This document shows, one piece after another, positions 12,470 through 22,768 of a stretch of DNA of 64,000 bases. The translations under genes were made by a program, and so were the position numbers. The notes below the pieces were generated by a model. That model saw only the letters and a program-made list of their open reading frames with translations, ran no database searches and was not told the DNA's origin. Position 1 is the stretch's first letter. Every line of letters begins with the position of its first letter. Source of the stretch: Omphalotus guepiniiformis (Eukaryota; Basidiomycota; Agaricomycetes; Agaricales; Omphalotaceae); assembly GCA_028554645.1 (NCBI GenBank), contig JAQOOI010000062.1, positions 186,001-250,000 of the forward strand. The letters are read 5' to 3'.

Positions 12470-13125
12470 GATCTTGATGTAAGTGCGCAGTGTGCGTACT
12501 GAAGGCCTCGATTTCCGCAGACTTTGAATCCAATCGGTCATCCTTCCGGGAGTCCTGTTGAATTTGTGTCAGCATATTTTTTTTCCAGTCGAAGATAGAC
12601 CTTGAACATATTTGTATAACAATTCGCATAGGGTACCCTTCTGGGTTTGACAAAGGTGAGGGAGGTTGAAAAAACGTTGGAAGAGACGCCAGTAGTAGCT
12701 GTCGTACCGTGAACTGAGTTCTATGAACTTGTCCGAGAGACGGTTTGGGAGCAGCGCCCATAGCACCTTGAACCTGAACCTCTGCATCGTTGGATACCTT
12801 TTTCATGAGAACGAGTAAAGCGCAGATACTGTTTCAAAATCAGGTTAGATCCTCTATGCTGGAGATGTTTAGTCAATGTCCGTAGCTTCCGAGTCGCACC
12901 CGACGAGATTAGGTTAGGTTCATAGTTGGCGATGTTCAATGTTGACCTCGGATGCTTCGAATGGGTCGGTGGCCAGGATGCCAGTGCGACTCGCAAGGTT
13001 CAGGAGTCCGCTCCTTCTTGTATGAACTTGCATCCAGTTTCATGCTTCACAGTTTCTCTGGAGTCTGTTGAACTGGTAGGGCCTCCTTCTCAGGAGGCTT
13101 CGTTAGAAGCTAGGCTAGACCGTAT
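12470..13125 (-). pseudogene. Decayed 3' fragment of the ECM14 gene
   Basis: Degenerate copy of the middle and 3' part of the intact ECM14 gene at 16369-18304. Matches include GTLCELLYK (intact exon TGTLCELLYK), nucleotide blocks around the exons for the NNIANY and LPNLVGF regions, and the segment next to NMIDWM. Several frames are needed and stops interrupt each, and the 5' half including the HARE zinc motif is absent. It sits after F-box copy A exactly where the intact gene sits after copy B, so it marks an ancient tandem duplication of the pair. Confidence 0.8.
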
Positions 13126-13716
13126 GTAAGCCCCGGTAAGACACAAACAGTAGTACAGATCAATAGAACAGAGGGTAGAGCCGCATCGTGGTCTATAGAT
13201 AAACGATGCTGGAGTGAACGATCTTCGTTCCTTTCTTGTCGGGAGTTGAAGAGGGGAACTGGAATGCCGTTGCAAAGATTTGGTTAGTTTTTGACAATTG
13301 CTTTCTGTACAATATCTTTTTTTTGTTGTCTTCTGTTCACGAATAGATTGTCGATATCCATGTAATACACAAACGACTTCGCTTCGAGTACAAGCATTGC
13401 GCGTATATTAAGGCTACTACCTAGCGCTCATCGGCTCGCTCCGGTCCGGTCCGTGAACAATACTTGCTTAGTAATAGGCATCATATTTTGTGGCGCAGGC
13501 TGTGGCATATATTTGAACTTGAACTTTGACCTTCATCGGCGCTTCACCCAGATATCCAAGCTCAAGGAGAGATTCTACTTCTACTTCATCACGGTTCTGC
13601 GCGTCGCCTTGGATCCGTCAGTATCAAAGTATCACTAGTACGCGACACGCGTGGGTTCAAATGCATTTCTCCTTATAATTGTTGACTGACTATATTTTGA
13701 AAGGCTCACGTTTTAA
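13126..13716. other. Spacer and promoter of F-box copy B
   Basis: Roughly the last 280 bases repeat, with changes, the stretch before F-box copy A (shared TACTTGCTTAGTAAT, GGCGCTTCACCC-like and ATATCCAAGCTCAAGG blocks at about 13460-13570 against 10410-10530). This extends the duplication into the promoter. No gene seen. Confidence 0.6.
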
Positions 13717-15384
13717 ATGCAGGCTCGTGCTCCTATAGAGAATGAGAAGAAGAAGCTGAGGTCGCTAAATGAATGGTCCAGTGAGCATTCCCTCAGATTT
13801 CAAGTTGTGCTGGACTTGTCACTGAAAATGCTACAGCGCCAGAACGTCGAATTGGAAGCAGGGAACTACCATTAATCCCAAATGAGATATACCTCGATAT
13901 TATCGACTACTTTCATCCTCTGGACGAACTCGGCCCAGGCGAGTGCAGAGTCGTCTGGCGTAGCCTTGGATTAGTCTGCCGCTTTTTCTACTCGGTCACT
14001 TTTCCGCGTCTTTTCAGGTCTCTCGTTTTTTCACCCTCAAAAACGTCACTCAGTCAGCCAGATATGTTCACGTTTCTCAGAGAACTCGAACTCGAAGAGC
14101 AACCTGCACTTTCCCTTGGTCCTCACGTCAAGGAGTGTATCATACGTAACTGGGAGATTTTTTCCAAAGAAAAAAGATCTCGGACAGAAGCCTCCTACAC
14201 GCTGTTTATTAAAGCTGTCGTGAGGATGGAGAGCCTCACGACTTTATCCTTGAACAAGACTCTGATGACTTCGGATTTGTTGCAAGCTATCGGGAAGCTT
14301 CAGCAGCTGAAATCTCTCAAGATCGACGAATGCCCTTTTCGTTGTATATATATTCAAGACATTGAACGTCTATCCTCCCTCCGCTTGACAACATTCCATC
14401 TATTCCGGACTGAGCTTCCCTTGAGGTGGTTCGAGCCTCTGCTGGCCCATCTGGAGGAGCTACGAACGGATGAATGGGGGATTTGGAGTCTAGAAGCCGA
14501 TCGAGAAAATCTGCGTCTTCGCGTTCTTGAAGTCAATGTTGATACTGATTTTTCAGTGTTGTCCAGTGTCCTCGCAAAGACTCCCATGCTATCTGACTTG
14601 CACCTGGAATGTGGTTACGCTATTCTGGAGGAGGAGGACGAAGAATTTGTACCAACCCCAATCCCTGCATCCTTGATATCAAATCTAAGACGATTTTATT
14701 GTCACCCTCGACTTTTCCAATACTTTCCATGCTCGAATCTCCTAGAAGTTCACCTTAATGATCCTGCCATACTTGAGCCAGATGCTTTTATCCATCTACC
14801 AATGCGATTCCGTATCTCTCCTCATGTACGAACACTGCATGTGCCGGGTTATCTGCTCAGTGCCGACGTCGCAATGCCGGTGTCGGTGTACTTTCCGAAC
14901 GTGGAACATTTAACAATTAATATCCGCGATGACTGTGATGTCGATGATTTCGAGCTCCCTGAATTGAAAGATGAATTCAGCGAGGTACGAGCACCTCTTA
15001 CTTCGGATTTTCTTCTCTGATGACTGTACTCTACAGCGAATGTGCTCCTTACTAAAAGCACGAAATGTCCCAATGCGGACACTCCGAGAACTTGATATTG
15101 ACGTTAAGGTAGTCGAATTACTAAACCTGTTCATGGATCTCTGCTTCGATTTACCGTATCAACGACAAATGATCGCGAACCTGGAACATCATGGATTCAC
15201 CAGTTTAGTTGGGCTGTCGTTTCTGTGTCTTATCAGTTGGCGCCGTCTTGGATCCGACGAATGGGAGCCTTTCGTGCATTACAAACATCGAAAGAGGGTT
15301 AAATTAATGTTGAAGAATCGCAAATTCAAGGTTGTTGATCCTTATGGGTGTCTTGGATCTGTGCCCCAGTCTGAGGCGGAGTGA
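13717..15384 (+). CDS. F-box/leucine-rich protein, family 1 copy B
   Basis: Second tandem copy: exons 13717-13780, 13837-14984, 15037-15384, giving 519 residues with the same phases (1, 0) as copy A. The leader has one extra Lys codon relative to copy A. F-box-like LIPNEIYLDIIDYFHP is followed by WRSLGLVCRFFYSVTFPRLF; the leucine-rich body and the C-terminal WRRLGSDEWEPFVHY block are conserved. Compared with copy A it has a slightly longer acidic loop (EEEDEEFV) in the second half. Probably an SCF adaptor; no target can be inferred. No frame-breaking change was seen, so it is likely functional. Confidence 0.8.
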
Positions 15385-16368
15385 AGTATACATTTCCGCC
15401 TTCCTTTTTTCTTGTTGGGAGCCGGGTCAAGAGCGCAGACCGATTCATGTCGGTGGTATACCATGGTAAGTATCTATTCACTTATCGTGCCTGTTGAGTT
15501 TACACTTTGACAGTGACCTATGAAGTACATACTAGTCCATTCGCGAAGGATTGACTCGTCGCACGAACCGCGGCGTCCGGCACCATAATCATTTCTTTTC
15601 TCCAGTACATATATATATATCTTGGTTGAATGTACATACGACTACTTGTTACTGACTAGTATTTTGATGGCCCGCAACGATATCATCAGAATAGATTGTG
15701 ATTCCGGTTGTGAGCATGAGGCTATTATCGATAATATGTTTGCAATCATGGTGACTCAACTGCGCCCCGATGATTGTTGTGGACTTACTAGCTCGTAATA
15801 TCTACTGTTGAAGGGTTCGAAATGTATCCTGGCCCAGCGGAAGGCGTGCAGCCTGAGGTTGATACAAAGTTTCTGTGTAACTTCCTACGAACTATGTACT
15901 TGCTACATCTCGTGTCACAAAGACATCATGCTCGACGTCCGCAGAAACCGATAGTCAGCGTAGAGCGATTGGCTGCTTGGTCTTTTTTCTGAATCATCAT
16001 TGTGTAACACGCTTTGTCTTCAGTTCATTGCGAACTCCGGTCTTGGCCTTCGTCAATTTCATGTACGAAATGATAAAGGTCTGAACGGGGACAAATGTCA
16101 AAGGGGTCCAGACATCACTGCTAGGAAGCATCCGGTATATGTATTCCGTAGGAAGGAAGTTTTACAACAACACGCAGACAACAAGGGGGCATGTATACTC
16201 TGCGAGTAACATTTTGTGTTACACAAGAAAAGGTGCAAGAAATCATAGTATAGTACACATAGTAACGGAGAGATCTGAAAACACCAAAGCTTTGATTATT
16301 CAAGAATTATCCTATGTTGCATTATGCAGGATTTATAATGAGTAAATAATTGAAAGCTATACACGAGT
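15385..16368. other. Spacer between F-box copy B and ECM14
   Basis: The first 250 bases match the stretch after F-box copy A (12212-12460; shared TTCGCGAAGGATTG and GGCACCATAATCATT). The following roughly 700 bases (about 15650-16368) have no counterpart in the first unit, so they were inserted here or lost there. No terminal repeats or open frame identify them as a mobile element. Confidence 0.5.
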
Positions 16369-18304
16369 CTACCCACTTTTCATCTGCCTAGCGATGAACT
16401 TCACTAGATACTCTATCATGTTTCCGGTCTCTTCGCCGACGGGCCGTATCCATTCCTCAGGTAGCGAGAAACCATACTGTGATTCGAAAAAGTTAGGATT
16501 GAGCCGCAGTAATTGAGAGACTGAGGAACAGCCACTCACGGTCCCTGTATCACGTAGATGCGCAGCGTACGTGTACTTGATTCCTGCTGACTTGTACATC
16601 CAATCGATCATGTTTCCTGGAGCCCTGATGTATTCAAAGTCAGCGATCTTCCCCAGTCGAAGATGGGTCCTGGACGCACTTGTATAATAACTCGCATAGG
16701 GTACCTGTCTGGATTTAACAAAGGTAAGTGAGGAAAACGTCGGAAAGAGATGTAGTAATTATCGTACCGTGAACTGAGTTCCATGAACTTGGGCGAGAGC
16801 ATGAGCTGCGCCCATAGCTGCTTCCATCTGATCCTCGGCATCCTTTGGATACTTTTTACATGAGTACGAGTAAGGTGTAGATACTGTATAACCAATTCAG
16901 GTTAGATTCTCTGTGGTCCAGAGGACTAGTCGATGGGGAGAGCTTACGCATTTGTCCGTAGCTTCGCAGATCAATGAACCCGACGAGATTGGGTAAGGTT
17001 GTGATATAGTTAGCGATGTTGTTGACTTCAGGTGCTTCGAATGGTCGGTGGCCAGGGTACCAGTGTGAGCAAGGGTCAGCAGGAGTGTGGTGCTTCTTGC
17101 GTGATTTGGCATCGAACTCCGTGCGGTCATTCTTCAATGTTTCTCCGGAGACTTCGTCAAAGGTAGGACCTCCTTCCCGCACATCGGACCTCCATTTGTA
17201 GCCCTACAATTGCGGTCATCATAAATAAAGAGGACCAAGGAAAGAATAGGAGGTCTCACCCAGTTCCTATTCATGTCCAACCCGACACATTTGGCGTCGG
17301 GTCCCATTATTTGACGGTTCTTGTACCAAAAACGGTCGCTTTCCCAGGTATATGCATACCCATCTGGATTCGGGACGGGAATGATATAAAAGTCCTAAAA
17401 CAATTCGTCGTAAATCGGAGATGCCAATCACACAGAATGAGGAGGAAGAGACATACGAATGCGTCGAGAAGACTAGAAAGTGATTTCGGCTCGGAGGAAT
17501 TAGATACAAGAGCATGGGCAAGGTAGAGAGGCGTAGCGGTGGCCACCCACTGAAAACAAGGAGGGTAAGAAGATTCGGTATATATGTAAGAAGCTTTATT
17601 GACGCACGAACCTCCCTGGCATGTTGGGCTCCAACAACAACAAAACCGAGCTTCTTACTAGGGTCAAGCGTCCTCTCCTTCCCGGGCTTCTCCTTTTTCT
17701 TCCTCTTCTTGTCCCCGTCGTCACCTTCCAGTGCGATTGCCTTTGACACTTTCAATCCCAACATCTCTCTTCCTTGTCCGCTATGTCCCAGGTTTATCAC
17801 TGAGGCCGTCTCAGGGTACGTCGTTGCCAGGTCATGAATGAATTGCTCCACCTCATGAAGAGGGTGATAAGCAGAATGGAAGGAAGAATTGTGCAAGCTG
17901 TCCAGGTTCCATGGTTGAGCGATGTGTAAAGGAGAATCCTGTGCTTTGTTATCCAGAGCTACTTGAGATACTTTGTGGGGTATCCTCAGTAAAGATTCAG
18001 GCGGTTCTTGTGAAAAAGGCGAGTAGACATCGACATGGGAAGAGGCAATTTGCCAAATATCGAGGTCGTGTGACTGCAAATTGTGGAGATTTGAGCGAGT
18101 AGAACTACAGAAGAACCATTGATACTGCACCTCTGCAATCCTCAGAACATCCTCTAAATAATTAGACCCCTCAAATCTACGAAGAACGCCCCCTGTTTGC
18201 AAAGGTGAAGCCAAAGCCTCTTGCGCGATATCATAAGGCACTGCTGCAACCGATAGAGCGAACGAAGATAAGACAACCCAGAGATTAAGCCATTTCGAAG
18301 CCAT
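16369..18304 (-). CDS. ECM14: Inactive metallocarboxypeptidase ECM14-like
   Basis: Secreted or vacuolar M14-fold protein of the ECM14 group, linked in yeast to cell-wall organisation. Nine exons in transcript order: 18304-18131, 18073-17612, 17549-17457, 17394-17260, 17203-16948, 16883-16768, 16708-16680, 16624-16540, 16476-16369; 485 residues, all phases fit. It begins with a signal peptide (ATG 18304; an in-frame upstream start would bury it). The first zinc motif is HAREW, and DGYAYTWESDR and GLDMNRNW follow. The third zinc ligand, normally His in the IHSY-type motif, is Arg here (IDLRSYGQ), and the catalytic Glu before LRDTG is His (AAHLRDTG). These losses are characteristic of ECM14, so it is probably a pseudoenzyme. 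The first intron (57 nt) is in frame and could be mistaken for coding sequence. Confidence 0.9.
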
Positions 18305-19028
18305 AAAAATGTTGAAACTAGTAGAATGAAGGTGAGCGTATAGGACAAGTACTGTGGGAGGAGTTGGGAGGGGAGTCTCAGGTTGGACGCGGCGACTTTC
18401 TTTCAAACCCAAACCACCACGAGTTCTTTATCTCTCATGGCCTGATACCTGAATCTTCTTTCAAATTTCAGACAGGTTGCAGTGGGTCCGTGGGTTTCAA
18501 GATTGCCGTGATTTCTGGCGTTCTTTCGGAGAATTTGGCGGGGTACAGCACACGGCCTAACTTATTTCTGTCGCGCGCCGAACACTGGGATACTCAACAT
18601 TAAGGTGCATTTGCTGTCCATTAATCAAGGTCAGAAGACGGCAAAAGTGTGTGTGCTTGATATTTGGTTCAAAAGGAAGAGGTTTCTTTGAGGACTTTGC
18701 CCTCGAGACCTCACAAGACTACGATACCTGAACCCGGGAATAACAGGCTGGAATTAGAGGAAAAGGTACGTGCTTTTGAAGCGTCTCACACGCATATATA
18801 CGTATACTGACTTTGTGTGCACTCTATCTCTACTTATCTCACAGTGTATCAAGATTCAAGAAGTTAAAACTGGAGCTTTCCGAGTCGATTCATTCACGCC
18901 TGGACTCCGAGGACATGCTTCTTCCGATAATCAGCGATAACCTCTTGTAACGTACACGGCATTTACATTTGCTTTGCTACTCCTTGTCGACCCTTTCATA
19001 TGAGATTCCTGTATCTCTTTGAAATCGA
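18305..19028. other. Spacer with a possible spliced orphan reading frame
   Basis: On the plus strand a frame around 18665-18767 ends in LELEEK before a good GTACGT donor at 18768. After a pyrimidine-rich CTCACAG acceptor at 18845 the frame continues for about 31 codons (18846 onward) to a stop near 18940. No ATG was found for the upstream part and no family recognised, so this is at most a fragment. The right side also carries the ECM14 promoter. Confidence 0.25.
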
Positions 19029-19555
19029 TTAGCCAGGGACCGCTCTGTTCAGTTCGATCCACTGTCGCTCTCCCTCGGTATCAGGAAACGGCGGCGCAAT
19101 CCCGTTCACATTCCACATGACCCTCTGGCAGAACCAAATTCAGATTTTTCATTAGGGGGTCTCACAAGGTCATGTACTCACGTCGACCTCGGAAATCTGA
19201 AGCTCCCAGTCGATGCCTTTTCCCTTTGTGAACGGTTCTATAGCCGCTTCATATCGAGTAATAAACTCCCTTCTTTTCTCGTCGCTACCAATCATGCGCC
19301 AGCAATAATGTCATCCCGATGTACAAGACGGCCGTACTTCTCTTGTTTGCGAGCAAGATGTTGTACAGCGATTCGCACGAAATTCTCGGTCTTCTTTCCT
19401 CCGACGAGATAACTCAATTTCGGGACATCGATGAAGAGGACTACGACGTAGAACGAGGGCAGTCTCCAATAGACTTCCGTGATCGCCTCTGCGATGGCTT
19501 CCTTCTCTGCATCAGTGTAGAGATTTGGAGGCACATCGAATTGATTAAGAGGCAT
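19029..19555 (-). CDS. Tautomerase-superfamily protein, copy a
   Basis: Small protein of the 4-oxalocrotonate tautomerase / cis-3-chloroacrylate dehalogenase-like group. Exons 19555-19338, 19284-19182, 19124-19029; 138 residues. Met is followed by Pro (MPLNQF), the N-terminal proline that acts as catalytic base in this superfamily once Met is removed. Other conserved blocks are VPPNLYTDAEKEAI, FYVVVLFIDVPK, VGGKKTENF, EPFTKGKGIDWE and RVMWNVNGIAPP. Exon lengths (218, 103, 96) are identical to those of copy b at 43.4 kb. Substrate unknown. Copy a ends AVPG, whereas copies b and c end PVPY, so it is the most divergent of the three. Confidence 0.85.
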
Positions 19556-20502
19556 TTGCTGCCGACTTGAAGGGTGTGTGTAGGCCTTAACAGATTTCCA
19601 CCATTAAAATATACTTTCTAGGGCCCCGGGCAAAAGCTAGTTCGGGAACTGGTGATATCTGCAAACCAGCGCCTGCCAGCGTTCGCTGTACTTATTCATG
19701 GCGCCGGGGAACATCACGGAGAATGTATGCACAATGCAGTTTAATGATGGGTGTAGCGCTGGCAAGGTATTCACCTTACTCCTCGGGTTGCTGTCAGGTG
19801 GTGCCTTCTCATTTAAGCAGATGATACGACTTGAAGGCATCCTAATCTTCTTCTCAAGGTTCCTGCTTCTACGGCGACGCGGTCCTGATATCTTCGTCAC
19901 ATGTACAGTTCTCGAGGCTGTGGTACGTCAAACGTTCGGCAATTGAGAATCAGATCAATGTTTACATCTACATAATTCGTGAAAATTATGCGGAACAGAA
20001 GACAACCAGTCCAAGCTTACAGAAAACAATGGTACTCCATGGATATCATCTGCAAGTTTAAATCAGTTCGAAGCACATGCATATAAGCATACTTTGCGGA
20101 CCTGGTTGACCGAGTCCTCTACTATCGAAGCCCGAGTTGGGACCAACACGGTCTACGGCCCATGCTACTACTCCCTGCGTTATAAGCTGGTTCTGTTTAT
20201 TTAGACACGATGTCGCCCTGGGTCGTCGAAAAATCTTATTCAGAATTCAGAATTCAAATCCGATATTCCCGAACGTCGGATGAGGGCGGCCGATGTAACT
20301 TTCTGATGAGTCATCGTCCTGAATTCATTCACCTTCGCGGATATACAGTATACAAACGACACAATTCAATGCGGTTATAAAATGGAATAGATTTCGGCTT
20401 CACCCTCCCTCCCTCCTTCCCCCTCTAGATTTATCGCTCCGCATCTACATAGTATTGGAAGAAATTGACCCCGAAAGCTTTATCTATCTACACATCTCCT
20501 AC
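19556..20502. other. Spacer downstream of F-box family 2 copy i
   Basis: No gene recognised. Around 20240-20300 it shares blocks (for example GAATATCGG/CCGATATTC and the GAACGTCGG-like stretch) with the sequence downstream of the inverted copy iii near 56770-56840. The family 2 duplication therefore included 3' flank. Confidence 0.45.
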
Positions 20503-22102
20503 CTAGACCTGAGCTGTCTTCTTCAGGATGAACCGGTCACTTCCCGGTTTTATTTCGAAACGAAGCCGCACGCCAATGTTTACCTGAAGATCCCGATTAA
20601 CGCTTCCCGGGAAACATGTTTTCAAGATAGCTTCCGTAGTCATTTGTTCAACATGTCGCGGCATTTGATGCCCTACAGTATAGAGCGTCATTTCAGTGAG
20701 GGTGGGATGAGCTACGGCAAATCGTAGAGAGGTAGCCTGTGAACATGGAAATAAAATTTGTCGAATAACACAAGATACGACTGGTGACTTACCAAAACGT
20801 TAGTTGGTGAATTGAAGTCGATCTCGTCGTAATTCACACCTACAGTCAGTTCTTCCAGCAAATGGCATGTACCAAACACCATATCGGCGTCAGATTTGTG
20901 TACCCAGCCAGAATCTGACTCTATAACACCCACAATTTCGATACTTCTGAGTGTGGCTGCGTGTTTCGGAAGGACAGACTGGTAGAAGTAGGCTGAAAGT
21001 CTAGCATCCGACTCTGGGTGGGAGCAGCCCGTAAACTGAAGTTTTTCTACGCCTCCTTCATATGATGCTAGATACGAGAGAAAAGCCTCGGTCACATTTC
21101 CAACATACAGATGTCGCAATCGTATATGCGCAGCAGCAAGACCTCGCCAACCCTTATCAGACATTTGATCTATCTGAAATGTCTTCAAGGTTCGTAAATC
21201 AATCCCTGATGGAATCTCAGAGATACTCAAATTTCTCCAATCGAGAACACGGAGACGAAGCACGACGGGGAAGGAAGATTGTTTGAGCAACGACTCAAAC
21301 ATCTTCACTGCCCGGGGGCTGATCCTAACGTGAAGAGTTAGGTCTCGCAGGCTCGGAGCATTACGAGCTAGCAGCGTAGCCGTGGCAGTTACAATAGTTG
21401 GGTCAGAAAAGTCCCAGGCCACGAGTGAAATTTGGATGAGGTTACTGCATTCGAGGTCTTGAATAGGTAATTTGAACCCGTCTTTACAGTAAGAACGATA
21501 AGTTATGGAGAGCTCGGAGAGAAATTGCATGCGACTGAGGCAACCAACGATATCGTCATATGTCCACGACAGATTTATCTTGTATATTGTCCAACTGTTT
21601 AAGAGGGTAAAAGATTAGCGCTAAAAGAGAGTGCAGGTAACTCACTCAACACGTCTGACATTCACCAACGATTCAATTGCCCGCCGAAAATATCGCTCAA
21701 GTTTCATAGCACATTCATACATAGTTTCTTCATCGGGATTCTTATTCGCTATACGTTTGCTGTTTCGGCGAGGAGACTTGAATTCTCCAATTCTCAAGGT
21801 GCGGACGTATGGTGCGAACGTGTTTGCTCCCGATAAACGCTCCAAAAGCGCCACCTGCCTCTTGAAACGCTGCTCATTGTCCGAATCCGCCGAAATCTCA
21901 AGACTGGAGAACACGAGTGGTTCAATCGCGCTTTTGACAGATTTACAAACGCAGCGAAGATTCTTTAAGTCAACTTTGTGCCGAAGCTGAGGTAGTAGAG
22001 CCAGTCAGTCCATTATCTGACTTGAATCACTTTTTTAAGAGATGTACGTACCGAATTGGCAATATCGTGTATCAACTCGGGTGGGAGGAGATCAAGTGGC
22101 AT
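20503..22102 (-). CDS. F-box-like/leucine-rich protein, family 2 copy i
   Basis: Four exons in transcript order: 22102-22052, 21986-21646, 21594-20793, 20736-20503; 475 residues, phases 0, 2, 0. N-terminus MPLDLLPPELIHDIANS, then LKNLRCVCKSVKSAIEPLVFSSL, an F-box-like start typical of mushroom F-box proteins. After it come leucine-rich strands (LRDLTLHV, LRVLDWRNLSISEIPSGIDL, LRHLYVGNVTEAFLSYLASYEGG) and a conserved end (LRFAVAHPTLT, then NRDLQVNIGV). Likely SCF adaptor; target unknown. Upstream flank, including a (GAAA)n run near 22381, is shared with copy iii in opposite orientation. No disabling change seen. Confidence 0.75.
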
Positions 22103-22559
22103 TGTAGGTGTTGTAGAGAAAGTGGCGAGTGGTATGGATATATATCATAAATCGTTGGGTTTACTCTGTATCCCTTGAGTACCCTGCAGGCGCAATGTGC
22201 GTTAGAATATTTAACTCTTTGTCTGGCAACCTTGAGAAAGAACTCGACGTCAGCTCGACGTGAAGAGCTACCTTTCCAGTTATATGCTGTCTTGATTTTC
22301 ACGTATAGCCCGTACACTTCAGCGAGATCCTTTAGTGCGTACAGATTGCACACCAAGTGGCACTGGTGATACAGGCAAAGAGAAAGAAAGAAAGAAAGAA
22401 ATGAGCGCTTCAGAACACTCAAACTCCGAGTCGGAGCCTATTTCGGAGCTACAATAAATTAGATCGCCGAAATTCCTGTATATGCCATACTTCGGCTGCA
22501 GGTCAAAGCTTAGTCTGCAACTCATTGCGCTTACTTCCCGTTGGTGGTTCGTGGTTTGC
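22103..22559. other. Promoter flank of F-box family 2 copy i
   Basis: Contains a GAAA tetranucleotide repeat (about 22380-22402) and blocks such as GCCACTGGTGATAC-like sequence that recur, inverted, upstream of copy iii (54670-54740). Regulatory content beyond this cannot be inferred. Confidence 0.5.
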
Positions 22560-22768
22560 GGTCTTGGGGACTTGTAGGACTGTACGACCTACAAGCAAGA
22601 TTGAGGTGTTGGAGAAGCTTTTCTCCCCGTATTCGGACAAGTTTGAAACTGGAATTGTTCCGGATGTCGTTTCTGGAGAGCTTTTAAAGGTATATATATT
22701 TGTCGTTGTTTCTATATGCTTGCTTGTCTAGCTGTTACTGAATCTCAACGTTTCAGGTGTAACCGCTC
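22560..22768 (+). pseudogene. NAD(P)-reductase pseudogene, 5' part, cut by hAT element
   Basis: Matches exon 3 of the intact reductase at 45070-46497: RTVRPTSKIEVLEKLF and YSDKFETGIVPD here against RTVRSPSKAKALEKVF and YGNKFETVIIDD there, followed by a GTATAT donor and an acceptor just before GVTAL. The exons coding the N-terminal nucleotide-binding motif are missing or unrecognisable. It is interrupted at 22769 by the hAT transposon; the continuation lies at 27032. Confidence 0.8.

Noticed and set aside
13640..13670. GGGTTCAAATGC, resembling a tRNA T-loop
   Set aside because: No matching acceptor stem, anticodon arm or D-loop around it.
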